Shown: piece by piece, positions 36,176 to 44,689 of the stretch
Layout of the letters: every line of letters begins with the position of its first letter
Numbering within the stretch: the stretch's first letter is position 1
Assembly: GCA_964520475.1 (NCBI GenBank)
Contig: CAZFNS010000002.1
Span: forward strand, 1-64,000
DNA length: 64,000 nt
Reading direction: 5' to 3'
Source: Ruminobacter sp964520475
GTDB lineage: Bacteria > Pseudomonadota > Gammaproteobacteria > Enterobacterales > Succinivibrionaceae
Notes under the pieces: model-generated
Seen by the model: only the letters and a program-made list of their open reading frames with translations
Database searches by the model: none
What the model was told of the DNA's origin: nothing
Program-made: the position numbers and the translations under genes

Positions 36176-37249
36176 TCAGATCCGCACGCCCGCGTGGTAC
36201 ATGGCCCGGGCGCCGCCGTACTCGCGGCACCTGGCGGAGAACTCGAGGAGCCGGTTCAGGGGGACGAGCGCCTTTTCCCGGACGGCTTCCTCCACGAAGA
36301 TCTCGTGGCCCGCCGGGTCGCCGAGGAGCTCCTCGATGAGCGGCAGCGTGTTCCGGCGCATCCACGGGCAGTGGGCGCAGCTCTGGCAGGTCGCCCCCGC
36401 GCCGCCGGTCGGGGCGGGCAGGAGGATCTTGTCCGGGCAGGCCTTGAGGATCTTGTAGAAGATGCCGGTGTCGGTGGCGATGATGAATTCCTTCGCGTCG
36501 CTTTCCCGGACCCGGTTCAGGATCTGGGACGTGGAGCCCGCGAAGTCGGCCTGGGCGGTGACGTCGGCGGGCGCCTCGGGATGGACCAGCACCGGGGCGT
36601 CCGGGTGCTCGGCCCGGAGCGCCTTCAGGGCGGCCGCCTTGAAGCTGTCGTGCACGATGCAGTGGGCCTGCCACCTGAGCATGTCGGCGCCGGTCCGGTC
36701 GGCGATGTACGCGCCGAGGTGCCGGTCCGGGGCCCAGATGATCTTTTTGCCGCAGAGGCCGAGGTACTCGATCATCTCGACGGCCACCGAGCTGGTGACC
36801 ACGTAGTCCGCCGCGGCCTTGACGGCCGCGGAGGTGTTGGCGTAAACCACCGCGACCCGGTCGGGGTGTTCCGCGCGGAACCGGACGAACTCTTCGGCGG
36901 GGCAGCCGAGATCGAGCGAGCACTCCGCCTGGAGATCCGGCATCAGAACGTTCTTGTCCGGCGAGAGGATCTTGGCCGTCTCCCCCATGAACCGCACGCC
37001 GGCGACGATGAGGGTACGCGCGGGGTGATCGCGGCCCCACCGCGCCATTTCGAGGGAATCGCCGACGAAACCCCCGGTCTCCTCGGCGAGGCGCTGGATC
37101 TCGTCGCCGGTGTAGTAGTGGGCGACGACGACCGCGTCCCGTTCCTTTAATTTCGCGGCTATGCGGGCCGCCGCGGCGGCCGCCTCCTCCTCTCCGAGGG
37201 CGGGCGGCACGGGCGGCAGGACCAGATTGCTCAAATCGGGAATGTACAT
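36176..37249 (-). CDS. nadA: Quinolinate synthase
   Basis: 357 residues. [4Fe-4S] enzyme condensing iminoaspartate with dihydroxyacetone phosphate to quinolinate for NAD. Cluster cysteines are visible in LQAECSLDLGC, RWQAHCIVHDSF and CQSCAHCPWMRRN. VVVAHYYTGDEIQ, GVRFMGETAKILSP and VVYANTSAAVKA are family motifs. ATG 37249 has GGAGAGGAG upstream. Neither nadB nor nadC is nearby. Confidence 0.95.
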   Translation of the reverse strand: MYIPDLSNLVLPPVPPALGEEEAAAAAARIAAKLKERDAVVVAHYYTGDEIQRLAEETGGFVGDSLEMARWGRDHPARTLIVAGVRFMGETAKILSPDKNVLMPDLQAECSLDLGCPAEEFVRFRAEHPDRVAVVYANTSAAVKAAADYVVTSSVAVEMIEYLGLCGKKIIWAPDRHLGAYIADRTGADMLRWQAHCIVHDSFKAAALKALRAEHPDAPVLVHPEAPADVTAQADFAGSTSQILNRVRESDAKEFIIATDTGIFYKILKACPDKILLPAPTGGAGATCQSCAHCPWMRRNTLPLIEELLGDPAGHEIFVEEAVREKALVPLNRLLEFSARCREYGGARAMYHAGVRI

Positions 37250-37324
37250 CGCGCTCCTCTCCTTATATGCTTGTCCCGGGTACGGATCCGTCCCCGGAGC
37301 CGGACGCCCTTATCCGGTCCGGCG

Positions 37325-38374
37325 TCAGAAATTGTACTGCATGTTCACCGTGAGATCGGTGTGCTGGCTCGTGTCCTTCTCGGGATAGTCGACCCGGCCC
37401 ACGCCGAATTTGCCCTCGGCGTAGACCATGAGCCCGGGCGTGAAGTGATAGGCGATCTGCGAGGTGATCGCCGAGACCTCGGCGCGCTTGTTCGCGTAGC
37501 CGTACCAGCCGTAGCCGACCATGGCCGAAAGGCCGTTCTCGAAGGCGTAGCCCGCCACGCCCTCGTAACCGGACAGGTGGTGGCTTTCGCGCGAGTTCTT
37601 GTCGCGGCTGTAGACGAAGGCGGTGTAGAGCCCGTCGTTGAGCTTGCCGTAGCTCAGGCCGGCGCTGAAGCTGTATTTGTTGCCGGAGATGCCCTCGTCG
37701 TGGATGTCGTAGCAGTCGTAGGAGATCGACAGGGCCGCGTCCTCGAGGAGGCCGTCGCTCCAGTTGTAGGAGCCCGCCGCGGCGTAGCCGGCGTTGACGT
37801 CGATCGGCCCGGCGGCCCGGGTCTCGTGGTTCCGGTAGTCCTCGATGCCGCTCTGCGCGGTCTGGTAGCTGAAGGCGAAGCTGAAGCCCCCCACCGCGTT
37901 GATGTACATGAGCTGCCCTTCCTGGCGCCCGCCGAGATCCCAGTAGCTGTTGGCGTCGCCGCCGATGTGCTCGTAAACGTCGGTCATGCCGATCGTCTGG
38001 TACTTGGCGGTGTCGCCCTGCCCGAAGACCAGGGTGCCGTACTGGGCCATGTCGAAGCCCGTGTACGCGTACCGGGCGTCGAAGTGCCCGTTCTCGGACG
38101 ACTCGGAGGCGACCTCCCACTCGGCGAAGGCCACCGCCCTGACGTTCTTGTATATCTGCGAGGAGGCCGAGACGCCGAGACGGGCCTCGCCCTCGAGGCC
38201 GGCGTCGTCCTTGCGGTTGTGCTCGCGCACCTGGTTGGCGTGGCTGTTGAGGTAGCCCGCCTCCAGTCTCCCGAAAATGCTGAGATCGGCCGAGCCGGAA
38301 TCGTACACGCTGGCGGCGCCGGCGGCGCCGGCGGCGGTCATGGCCGCGGCGGCCGCTAAAACTGGCAGTCTCAT
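37325..38374 (-). CDS. General porin (first of three paralogues)
   Basis: 349 residues, outer-membrane trimeric porin type. Start ATG 38374 has GGAG nine bases upstream; a TTG two codons earlier is rejected. Signal peptide ends near GAAS (residue 21). The mature start VYDSGSADLSIFGRLEAG, the segment AFAEWEVASESSENG and the loop GGRQEGQLMY are shared with the other two porins. It ends NMQYNF, the C-terminal Phe signal for BAM. Candidate minus-strand promoter: TTGTGA (38416-38421), 17 bp, TAATAT (38393-38398). Confidence 0.88.
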   Translation of the reverse strand: MRLPVLAAAAAMTAAGAAGAASVYDSGSADLSIFGRLEAGYLNSHANQVREHNRKDDAGLEGEARLGVSASSQIYKNVRAVAFAEWEVASESSENGHFDARYAYTGFDMAQYGTLVFGQGDTAKYQTIGMTDVYEHIGGDANSYWDLGGRQEGQLMYINAVGGFSFAFSYQTAQSGIEDYRNHETRAAGPIDVNAGYAAAGSYNWSDGLLEDAALSISYDCYDIHDEGISGNKYSFSAGLSYGKLNDGLYTAFVYSRDKNSRESHHLSGYEGVAGYAFENGLSAMVGYGWYGYANKRAEVSAITSQIAYHFTPGLMVYAEGKFGVGRVDYPEKDTSQHTDLTVNMQYNF

Positions 38375-38392
38375 CTGCAAAAGCTCCGTGGT

Positions 38393-38421
38393 ATATTAAA
38401 AATTATCCAATGTTATCACAA
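38393..38421 (-). promoter_or_regulatory. Candidate promoter of porin 1
   Basis: TTGTGA, 17-bp spacer, TAATAT on the minus strand in an AT-rich patch 19-47 bp upstream of the porin start codon. The leader would be very short. Confidence 0.4.
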
Positions 38422-38486
38422 TTCAAAGCGGATTTCCGCTTTTTAAATCCCCCGCCCGGCGGGCGGGCGCCCGTCAAACGGACAAA

Positions 38487-38512
38487 GGGAACCGCCGTCC
38501 CCGGCGGTTCCC
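38487..38512 (-). terminator. Terminator-like hairpin after porin 2
   Basis: Perfect 11-bp stem GGGAACCGCCG / CGGCGGTTCCC with a 4-nt loop (38487-38497 with 38502-38512), followed on the minus strand by TTTGTCCGTTTG, a weak T-tract. Confidence 0.6.
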
Positions 38513-38540
38513 GCGTTTGCCTTCCGGTCCCCGGCGGGCG

Positions 38541-39635
38541 TCAGAAGTCGTAGATCAGCCCGACCGAGACCTTGTCGTGCCCGTCGACGCTGTACTTCGC
38601 GCCGCCGACGAACTGGTCGTCGACGTCGCCGGTGGCGAACTGGGCCTCAACGTAGGTCAGGAAATTCTCGTTGAAGTTGTACTTCGCCTCGAACACGACG
38701 TCGCTCACGAAAGTCAGGTTGCTGGACTTGCGGTTCTCGTAGGCGGCGAGCAGGGCGTAGCCGAGGGAGGCGTCGGCCCAGCCGACCGCGACTTCGTAGC
38801 TGTTGGTGTCCTTGACGTTGTAACCGTCGTGGGCCGCGTACCGGGTCAGCTGGTAGGTGGCGGCGGCGTAGAGGCCGTCGTCCTGATCGCCCGCGGAAAC
38901 GCCCGCGGCGAACGAGTCGCGGCTGAGCTTGGAGAACAGCTCCGAAACGTTCTGGTACTCGCCCGGGAAGTTCTCGTCGTAATCGGCCTTATAGGTGTCG
39001 TAGCCGGCGCCGACGTAGATCGGGAAGGTCTCCTCGTTGAAGGTGTAGCCGGCGGAGAAGGCCGCGCCCGACGAGACGCCGTCGAGACCCGCCGTCTGGT
39101 AGGAGGCGCCGAAGCTGAAGCCCCACAGGCCGTCGATGCTGTAAATTATCTGCCCTTCCTGGCGCCCGCCGTCGGCCAAATCGCCGGTGGTCGAGCCCGA
39201 AAAGCCCCAGTCGATGAACACGTCGGTTATCCCCGTAACCGCGTAAATGGCCGACTCGGACTGGCCGAACACGAGCGAGCCGAACTTGTCGGTGTCGAAG
39301 CCCAGATACGCGTAGCGGACGTCGAACTGGCCGTTTTCGGAAGACTCCGAGGCCACGTCCCATTCCGCGAAGGCCTTCGCCCTCACCCCGTCGTAAATGC
39401 GGGCCTTGGCGTCGACGCTCAGGCGGGCGTCGCCCTCGAGCTCAACCTTGTTGCTGTTGCTTTCCGGATCGTAGTCGTGCGTCGCGAAAACGCTGTTTAC
39501 GTTCGCGGCGACCCGGCCCCCGATATTGAGGCTGGTGTCGTCCTTGTCGTATACGACCGCCGCGTCGGCCGCGGAAGCGGCGCAGAGGCCGATGACGGCC
39601 GCGAGCAGGGTCCTGTTGATCTTGATCTGTGACAT
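38541..39635 (-). CDS. General porin (second of three paralogues)
   Basis: 364 residues. Signal peptide MSQIKINRTLLAAVIGLCAA with cleavage near ADA (residue 25). Mature start VYDKDDTSLNIGGRVAANV, then AFAEWDVASESSENGQFD and GGRQEGQIIYS. The last residues are VGLIYDF, the outer-membrane C-terminal signature. It is the longest of the three, owing to extra loop sequence around residues 215-240. It has its own promoter and terminator, so the three porins look separately expressed, which allows switching between them. Confidence 0.88.
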   Translation of the reverse strand: MSQIKINRTLLAAVIGLCAASAADAAVVYDKDDTSLNIGGRVAANVNSVFATHDYDPESNSNKVELEGDARLSVDAKARIYDGVRAKAFAEWDVASESSENGQFDVRYAYLGFDTDKFGSLVFGQSESAIYAVTGITDVFIDWGFSGSTTGDLADGGRQEGQIIYSIDGLWGFSFGASYQTAGLDGVSSGAAFSAGYTFNEETFPIYVGAGYDTYKADYDENFPGEYQNVSELFSKLSRDSFAAGVSAGDQDDGLYAAATYQLTRYAAHDGYNVKDTNSYEVAVGWADASLGYALLAAYENRKSSNLTFVSDVVFEAKYNFNENFLTYVEAQFATGDVDDQFVGGAKYSVDGHDKVSVGLIYDF

Positions 39636-39717
39636 GTGTCGTTTCCCCTTCGTTTATGAATCAAGGCGCGGGGCGCCGCGGACGGCTCACCGGAACCGGT
39701 TTCCGCGCCACGGCTTC

Positions 39718-39746
39718 ATTATACATTTTTTGTTATGTATTGCTAA
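39718..39746 (-). promoter_or_regulatory. Candidate promoter of porin 2
   Basis: Perfect TATAAT (39718-39723) with TTAGCA 17 bp upstream (39741-39746). The region upstream (39747-39780) is very AT-rich, like an UP element. Leader about 75 nt. Confidence 0.6.
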
Positions 39747-39841
39747 CAAATTTTATTAAAACGATCAAAAAAAATTTTTCACGTCTTTGCGGGGCCGCGC
39801 CAGGGGGGAACGATCCCGCCCCGGAGCGCGGCCCGCGGCCG

Positions 39842-40846
39842 TCAGAAGTTGTACTGCGCGGCCAGGGAGACCTTGTCGTCGGACCTTTCGCCGGTGGTGC
39901 CGGACTTGTGCCCGAAAGCGTCGACGCGGTCAATGTCGTCGACGCCGATCTCGGTTTCGAGGAACACCTTGAAATTGCTGTTGAAGTTGTACTGGAGCTC
40001 GCCGATGAGGTTGCTTCTCAGCACGGCCGAATCCTGGCGCAGATCCTGGTAGCCGGCGATGAGGTACCAGCCCGACTCCCAGGCGTAGGAGGCGATGAAC
40101 TCCCAGCCGTCCTTGTTCTCGGAGCAGTCGTAATCGGTCAGCTGGTAGAAGAAGCCCGAGTAGAAGCCGTCGCCCTCGGTGCCGAGCGAGGCGCCGACCG
40201 CGAACGACTGCTTGTCGTCCTCGGTGCCCTCGATGTCGTAGTAGTCGTAGCCGCCGGTGACCGTGAAGGGCAGGGCCGTGTCGAAGGTGTACCCGACGGA
40301 GCCGGAGGCGCCGCCGTTCACCCCGTCGAGGCCGGCCGACTGCCAGGCCGCGCCGACGTGGAGGCCGTTCTTGTCATAGGCGTACTGCAGCTGGCCTTCC
40401 TGGCGCCCGCCGAAATCCCAGTACGTGCTGCCGCGCGAGCCGTAGTCGATGAACACGTCGGTGCGGTCGATGACGTAGTAGATGCCGGTGTGGTTCTGCC
40501 CGAACAGGAGCGAGCCGTAGTCGTCGGACTTGAAGCCGAGATAGGCGAAGCGGGTGTTGAACTTGCCGTTCTGCGAGTTCTGGGCCGCGACCTCCCATTC
40601 GGTGAAGGCGATGGCCTTGACCCAGTCGGTTATCTTGGCGCCGGCGTTGACGCGCAGGCGGGCCTTGCCCTCGAGCTGGGCCTTGTCGCGGTCGCGGGAG
40701 GCCTCGACGCTGTTGAGGTTGGTCTGCATTCTGCCGCCGAGGTCGAGCGAGGCCTCGTCGGTCTTGTACACGGGAGCCGCCAGGGCCGTCCCGCAGGCGG
40801 CGAGCGCGGCCGCGCCCGCCAGTAATTTAAGCTTGCCGATGTTCAT
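39842..40846 (-). CDS. General porin (third of three paralogues)
   Basis: 334 residues. ATG 40846 is chosen because AAGGA lies eight bases before it, inside a possible N-terminal extension from an earlier ATG at 40861. Signal peptide NIGKLKLLAGAAALAACGTALA. Mature start VYKTDEASLDLGGRMQTNL, AFTEWEVAAQNSQNGKFNTR, GGRQEGQLQYAYDKNG, and C-terminus LAAQYNF. Same family as its two downstream neighbours, most likely arisen by tandem duplication followed by loop divergence. Confidence 0.88.
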   Translation of the reverse strand: MNIGKLKLLAGAAALAACGTALAAPVYKTDEASLDLGGRMQTNLNSVEASRDRDKAQLEGKARLRVNAGAKITDWVKAIAFTEWEVAAQNSQNGKFNTRFAYLGFKSDDYGSLLFGQNHTGIYYVIDRTDVFIDYGSRGSTYWDFGGRQEGQLQYAYDKNGLHVGAAWQSAGLDGVNGGASGSVGYTFDTALPFTVTGGYDYYDIEGTEDDKQSFAVGASLGTEGDGFYSGFFYQLTDYDCSENKDGWEFIASYAWESGWYLIAGYQDLRQDSAVLRSNLIGELQYNFNSNFKVFLETEIGVDDIDRVDAFGHKSGTTGERSDDKVSLAAQYNF

Positions 40847-40942
40847 GTTTTTTTCCTTCATGGTTCTTAATTCTTGTTAATTCTTGCGTGTTATGGTTTT
40901 ATGTCCGGCCGCCGCGCCGCGGCCGCCTTCTTTTCGGCGCTC

Positions 40943-40971
40943 ATTTTATCCCCGCGCGCCCCTTTTGTCTA
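40943..40971 (-). promoter_or_regulatory. Promoter of porin 3
   Basis: TAGACA (40966-40971), 17-bp spacer, TAAAAT (40943-40948): five of six matches in each box. Leader about 90 nt. The remaining spacer to 41159 has no recognised element. Confidence 0.65.
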
Positions 40972-41159
40972 TATTTTTGTGATCGGCATTTCATTTTCGG
41001 AAAAGAAATTTTGCCCCGCGGGCCCCGCCCGGCGCGGGCGCGGCATTGCCCAAATCCGCCGGGACGGCTATAATGCGAAAAAACGGCGCGGCGATCCGCG
41101 CTTCACCCTGCCGCCGGTCCGGAAAAGCCGCGGCGCGACACAAGGAACGCTATTTCAAC

Positions 41160-42023
41160 ATGAAGAGACAGCTTACAGCAGCGGCGCTCGCCCTCGCGGC
41201 GGCCCTGGCCGCCTCGGCCCCCGCGGGCGCGGCCGTATTCTCCGCCCCGAAACACTACAGCATCATCATCGCCGACGGCGAGAAGGTGTCGGGAATTTTC
41301 ACCGAGAAGCGGGAAATCGAACTCGGCGAAGGCCGGCACCAGGTGGTGGTGCAGTTCAAGGGCTCGTTCAAGAAAGGCGGCGACCGGCTGATCGCCTACG
41401 GGGTCAACCCGGTGGTCATCAACATCCCCGCGGCCGGGGAGTCCGACGTCTACTCGTTCACCTACCCGCGCATCCTCAGCTACGACGAGGCCAACGATTT
41501 CGCCGACCGCCAGGACATCACCCTGACCGTGAACGGCCGCCCCGCCGCCGAGGACGAGGCGTCGTACCTGATCCTCAAATCCGACCGGGGCTTCCAGCTC
41601 GACCGGGACTACATCGCCGAGCTCAAGAGCCTGGATCTCCTCTACGTCTCGGAGGAAAACCTCGAGAAGCAGGATCAAAAGGCCAAGGACCTGTTCCTGT
41701 GCCGCGACAGCCCGACGGACTGCCCCAAGGTCGTGGTGACGGATCCGGCGCTCGCCGCGCGCATCGCGGAAGAATCGCGCAAAAAAGGGCCGACCCCGAT
41801 CGTGAGGGTCCCCGAGCCCGGAACCGAAGCCCCGGCAGCGGCCGCGGCCCCGGCCCCGGCTCCCGCCCCCGCGGCTGACGCGGCGCCCGCGGCCGCGGCC
41901 CCGGCCCCCGCGGCGGCCGGTCCCGCGAACGCGCAGATGCTCGAGGGCTTCAAGTCGATCTACCAGAGCGCCGATCCCGCGACCCGGGCCGCGTTCAAAG
42001 AGTGGCTCGAGAAGCAGAAGTAA
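41160..42023 (+). CDS. YccT/DUF2057 family exported protein
   Basis: 287 residues. Start ATG 41160 gives a normal signal peptide (KRQLTAAALALAAALAASAPAGA); the longer open frame adds a basic non-signal tail and is rejected. The body matches the DUF2057 pattern: short leading strand VFSAPKHYSIIIADGEKV, GEGRHQVVVQFKG, INIPAAGESDVYSFTYPRI. A Pro/Ala-rich linker (about 220-262) separates a C-terminal helical tail (MLEGFKSIYQSADPATRAAF) of a kind seen in several YccT proteins. Function unknown; E. coli YccT lowers curli output. It ends in a strong terminator. Confidence 0.8.
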   Translation: MKRQLTAAALALAAALAASAPAGAAVFSAPKHYSIIIADGEKVSGIFTEKREIELGEGRHQVVVQFKGSFKKGGDRLIAYGVNPVVINIPAAGESDVYSFTYPRILSYDEANDFADRQDITLTVNGRPAAEDEASYLILKSDRGFQLDRDYIAELKSLDLLYVSEENLEKQDQKAKDLFLCRDSPTDCPKVVVTDPALAARIAEESRKKGPTPIVRVPEPGTEAPAAAAAPAPAPAPAADAAPAAAAPAPAAAGPANAQMLEGFKSIYQSADPATRAAFKEWLEKQK

Positions 42024-42039
42024 GCTCCGCGACAACTCC

Positions 42040-42082
42040 GGGCGGAGGGAAAGCCGCAGGGCTCCCCTCCGCCCTTTTTTTT
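42040..42082 (+). terminator. Intrinsic terminator of the YccT-like gene
   Basis: Stem GGGCGGAGGG / CCCTCCGCCC (42040-42049 with 42065-42074) and eight T (42075-42082). Confidence 0.88.
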
Positions 42083-42097
42083 GCCCGCCGCGGGGCG

Positions 42098-42886
42098 CTA
42101 GATCAGGAGGAACGGCGTGGGGCCGGGGTTTTCCGGGAGCCCGAACCTTGCCGGGTAGGAGACGCCCGCGAGGTAGAGCCCGTCGGGCGGCGCGGTCGGG
42201 CCCGCGCGGGTCCGGTCCCGGCCCGCGAAGATCTCGGCGATCCACTCGGGGGGCCGCAGGCCCTCGCCCACCGCGACGAGCGAGCCCGCGATGTTGCGCA
42301 CCATGTGGAGGAGGAAGGCGTTCGCCGCGACGTCGATGAAGACGTAGTCGCCCGCGCGGGACACGCTCACGGCCGTCACGTTGCGCCAGGGGGTCCGGCT
42401 CTCGCAGCCCGCTCCCCGGAACGCCGAGAAGTCGTGCTCGCCGACGAGGCACTGCGCCGCCCGGTGCATGGCCTCCTCGTCGAGCCGGCCCCGGCAGCAG
42501 TGGGCGACCCTCCCGTTAAGGACGCCGGGACGGCTCCGGGTGTTTAAGATGACGTAGCGGTAGCGGCGGGACGTCGCCGAGCGCCGCGCGTCGAAATCGC
42601 CGGGGACCTCCCTGGCCCACCTGACGCTTATGTCGCGCGGCAGGTGCGCGTTCACGCCGAGGACCCACGCCCGCTCGGGCCGCGCCGCGGCCGTCGCGAA
42701 GCCCGCCACCTGCCCGGCGGCGTGCACCCCGGCGTCGGTGCGGCCCGCGCAGCGCGTCTCCACCGGCTCCCCCGCCACCTGCGCGAGGGCGGCCTCGAGC
42801 CGCCCCTGGACGCTGTCGAAATCCTTCTGGCGCTGGAAGCCCCTGTAGTTCCGGCCGTCGTACTCGAGGCCGATGGCGATGTTCAC
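42098..42886 (-). CDS. truA: tRNA pseudouridine synthase A, GTG start
   Basis: 262 residues. It makes pseudouridine 38-40 in tRNA anticodon arms. Start MNIAIGLEYDGRNYRGFQRQ is canonical, with GTG at 42886 preceded by GGGGGA. The catalytic Asp is D51 in RCAGRTDAGVHA. FSAFRGAGCESRTPWRNV and FLLHMVRNIAGSLV are further family motifs. It is the last gene of a minus-strand run starting with the glycosyltransfer cluster. Confidence 0.95.
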   Translation of the reverse strand: MNIAIGLEYDGRNYRGFQRQKDFDSVQGRLEAALAQVAGEPVETRCAGRTDAGVHAAGQVAGFATAAARPERAWVLGVNAHLPRDISVRWAREVPGDFDARRSATSRRYRYVILNTRSRPGVLNGRVAHCCRGRLDEEAMHRAAQCLVGEHDFSAFRGAGCESRTPWRNVTAVSVSRAGDYVFIDVAANAFLLHMVRNIAGSLVAVGEGLRPPEWIAEIFAGRDRTRAGPTAPPDGLYLAGVSYPARFGLPENPGPTPFLLI

Positions 42887-42921
42887 GTCTTTGTCCCCCG
42901 TCGGACCGGCGGCGTCCCGGC

Positions 42922-44109
42922 CTAAATGGTGAAAAACTTCGAGTGCCCCCAGGCGGTGGCGAAATACACGCAGAAGGCGGCGCTGACCGCCGGCAGGAGT
43001 TCCCTGAGCGGCCGGTAGCGGCGCATGAGGAGCGTGAGCGCGAGCAGGCACGGCATCAGCCCGAACAGGTAGCGCGGGAAGGCGTTGACCCCCGTGACGA
43101 TCGGGATCAGGATGCAAATGAGAAAGTACAGGGACTCGGCCGGCATCTTTTTGCGGAACAGGTAGGCCACGAGCGGCAGGCTGACCAGGAACACCAGGCT
43201 GAAGTAGAGCTTGTAGCCCCCGGCGGAAATCCCCGCGGAAAGGTGCGTCAGGGGATTGCCGAAATGCCGGCCCCACGCGTACTGGATGTGCATGAAGGCG
43301 AAACTGTCGCCGGTGAGCCCGTACAGGTAGTGCTGGTAGAGGAACATCGGCAGCGGCGTCAGCATGATCCCGAGGAGCAGGTGCAGGTTCTCCCGGTTGA
43401 GCCGGAAGAGGTTCCGCCAGCCGTACGCGTAGATGCCCGAGAGCAGGATGGGGAACACCGCCATCACCCCGACGTTCCTGGTGACGGTCATGCCCATGGC
43501 CGCGGCGCCGGCGAGCACGTACTGGCGCCGGTGGATGAAGATGAAGCAGGCCAGCGTGAAGAACAGGAACATGCTTTCGGTGTAGGGCGCCATGTAGTAG
43601 ATCGAGTACGGCAGGAAGCACATCACCAGCACGGAGATCCGCCGCGTGACGCCGCGGATGCCGAGCATGCCCAGGAAATGTTCCCACAGGAACAGGCTGC
43701 CGAGGAAAAAGAGATTGGCCGTGATCATGAGCGCGAGGAGTTCGTCCCCGCCGGTCAGGCCGGTGAACAGCCGGGCCGCGAAAGGATAGCCGGGCAGGAA
43801 GGCCCAGTTCGCGGCGTGCCCCGTGGTGAGCTTGGTCGGCACGGGGGCGTAGCCGTCGCGGGCCACGTCGATGAACCAGCGGCAGTCGAACTGGCACATG
43901 ATGTTCATGGTGTCCGAAACCATGTCCGCGAACACCGGGTCGTGGATCCGGTCCACCGCCGCCGGGTAGTGCAGGTTGCCCATGTACACCAGGAAATACA
44001 CCACCAGGCGGGAGATGACGAAGATCAGCAGGATATTGACCGCGTTGGCCGCGGCGATCCGCCCTGGGAGGGAAAAGCGTCCGCCGGTTCCGGCGGGATT
44101 GTCAGCCAT
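42922..44109 (-). CDS. Polytopic mannosyltransferase-like membrane protein (PIG-V type)
   Basis: 395 residues, about 9-10 helices. The first loop contains CQFDCRWFIDVARDGYAP and FLPGYPFAARLF, closely resembling the WDxxWY(x)xIAxxGY and FPxYP signatures of PIG-V/GPI mannosyltransferase-2-like GT-C enzymes, which use polyprenyl-phosphate sugars. It lies 10 bp downstream of a GtrA-like flippase and a GtrB-like polyprenyl sugar transferase. I infer it transfers the flipped sugar to an unknown periplasmic acceptor. Start ATG 44109 follows AGGAGT. Confidence 0.75.
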   Translation of the reverse strand: MADNPAGTGGRFSLPGRIAAANAVNILLIFVISRLVVYFLVYMGNLHYPAAVDRIHDPVFADMVSDTMNIMCQFDCRWFIDVARDGYAPVPTKLTTGHAANWAFLPGYPFAARLFTGLTGGDELLALMITANLFFLGSLFLWEHFLGMLGIRGVTRRISVLVMCFLPYSIYYMAPYTESMFLFFTLACFIFIHRRQYVLAGAAAMGMTVTRNVGVMAVFPILLSGIYAYGWRNLFRLNRENLHLLLGIMLTPLPMFLYQHYLYGLTGDSFAFMHIQYAWGRHFGNPLTHLSAGISAGGYKLYFSLVFLVSLPLVAYLFRKKMPAESLYFLICILIPIVTGVNAFPRYLFGLMPCLLALTLLMRRYRPLRELLPAVSAAFCVYFATAWGHSKFFTI

Positions 44110-44119
44110 CGAATACTCC

Positions 44120-44686
44120 TCACTGCCCGGCGGGCCCCGGCCCGCCGGCCGGCCCGTCGAGATCTTTTTCCTTTCTGAACACCCAGTACTTCGAGCCCGC
44201 GTAGCTTATCGCCGTCACGATGACCATCGCGCTCACGGTCGGGACGTACCCGTAAAGATGCAGGTTGATCTTTATCGCGTGGATGATCCAGGCCCGGAGC
44301 CACAGGTTGAACACCGAGAGGACGATAAGCCGCCAGAGGACGCCTAAGGACCGCTTCTTCCTGAAGGTGACCCGGGAATGCCCGTAGAACGAGACCCAGA
44401 AAGCCGTCAGGAAGCCGGTGACCGACACGATCTCCTCGAAGTACGCCCGGACGAACTCCCCGATCCGGGCGGCGGCCGCGGCGGAGAGATCCCCGGCGAG
44501 CCCCGCCGCCCAAACCGCGGCGGCCGCCAGCCCGTCCGCGCCGACGCCGCTGATGAGGACGGCGGTCACCGCGAGATCCACGAGGGTGGCGAGCCCGCCC
44601 ACGAAAACGAAGCGGACGATCCGTCCCAGTTCCCTGCCCGCGGCCCCGCCTAAGAGCGGCCCCGCGGAATGCGCGCCGAGCCCCAA
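44120..44686 (-). CDS. GtrA-like flippase, TTG start
   Basis: 188 residues with four hydrophobic helices and the GtrA pattern (IVRFVFVGGLATLVDLAV near the start, FYGHSRVTF in the middle, a helix with KYWVFRK at the end). GtrA proteins are thought to move undecaprenyl-phosphate sugars across the inner membrane. The start is a TTG at 44686, three bases after the stop of the GT2 gene, with GGGGGAG just upstream. An Ala-rich insert (about 48-75) makes it longer than the usual 120-150. Confidence 0.8.
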   Translation of the reverse strand: MGLGAHSAGPLLGGAAGRELGRIVRFVFVGGLATLVDLAVTAVLISGVGADGLAAAAVWAAGLAGDLSAAAAARIGEFVRAYFEEIVSVTGFLTAFWVSFYGHSRVTFRKKRSLGVLWRLIVLSVFNLWLRAWIIHAIKINLHLYGYVPTVSAMVIVTAISYAGSKYWVFRKEKDLDGPAGGPGPAGQ

Positions 44687-44689
44687 AGC

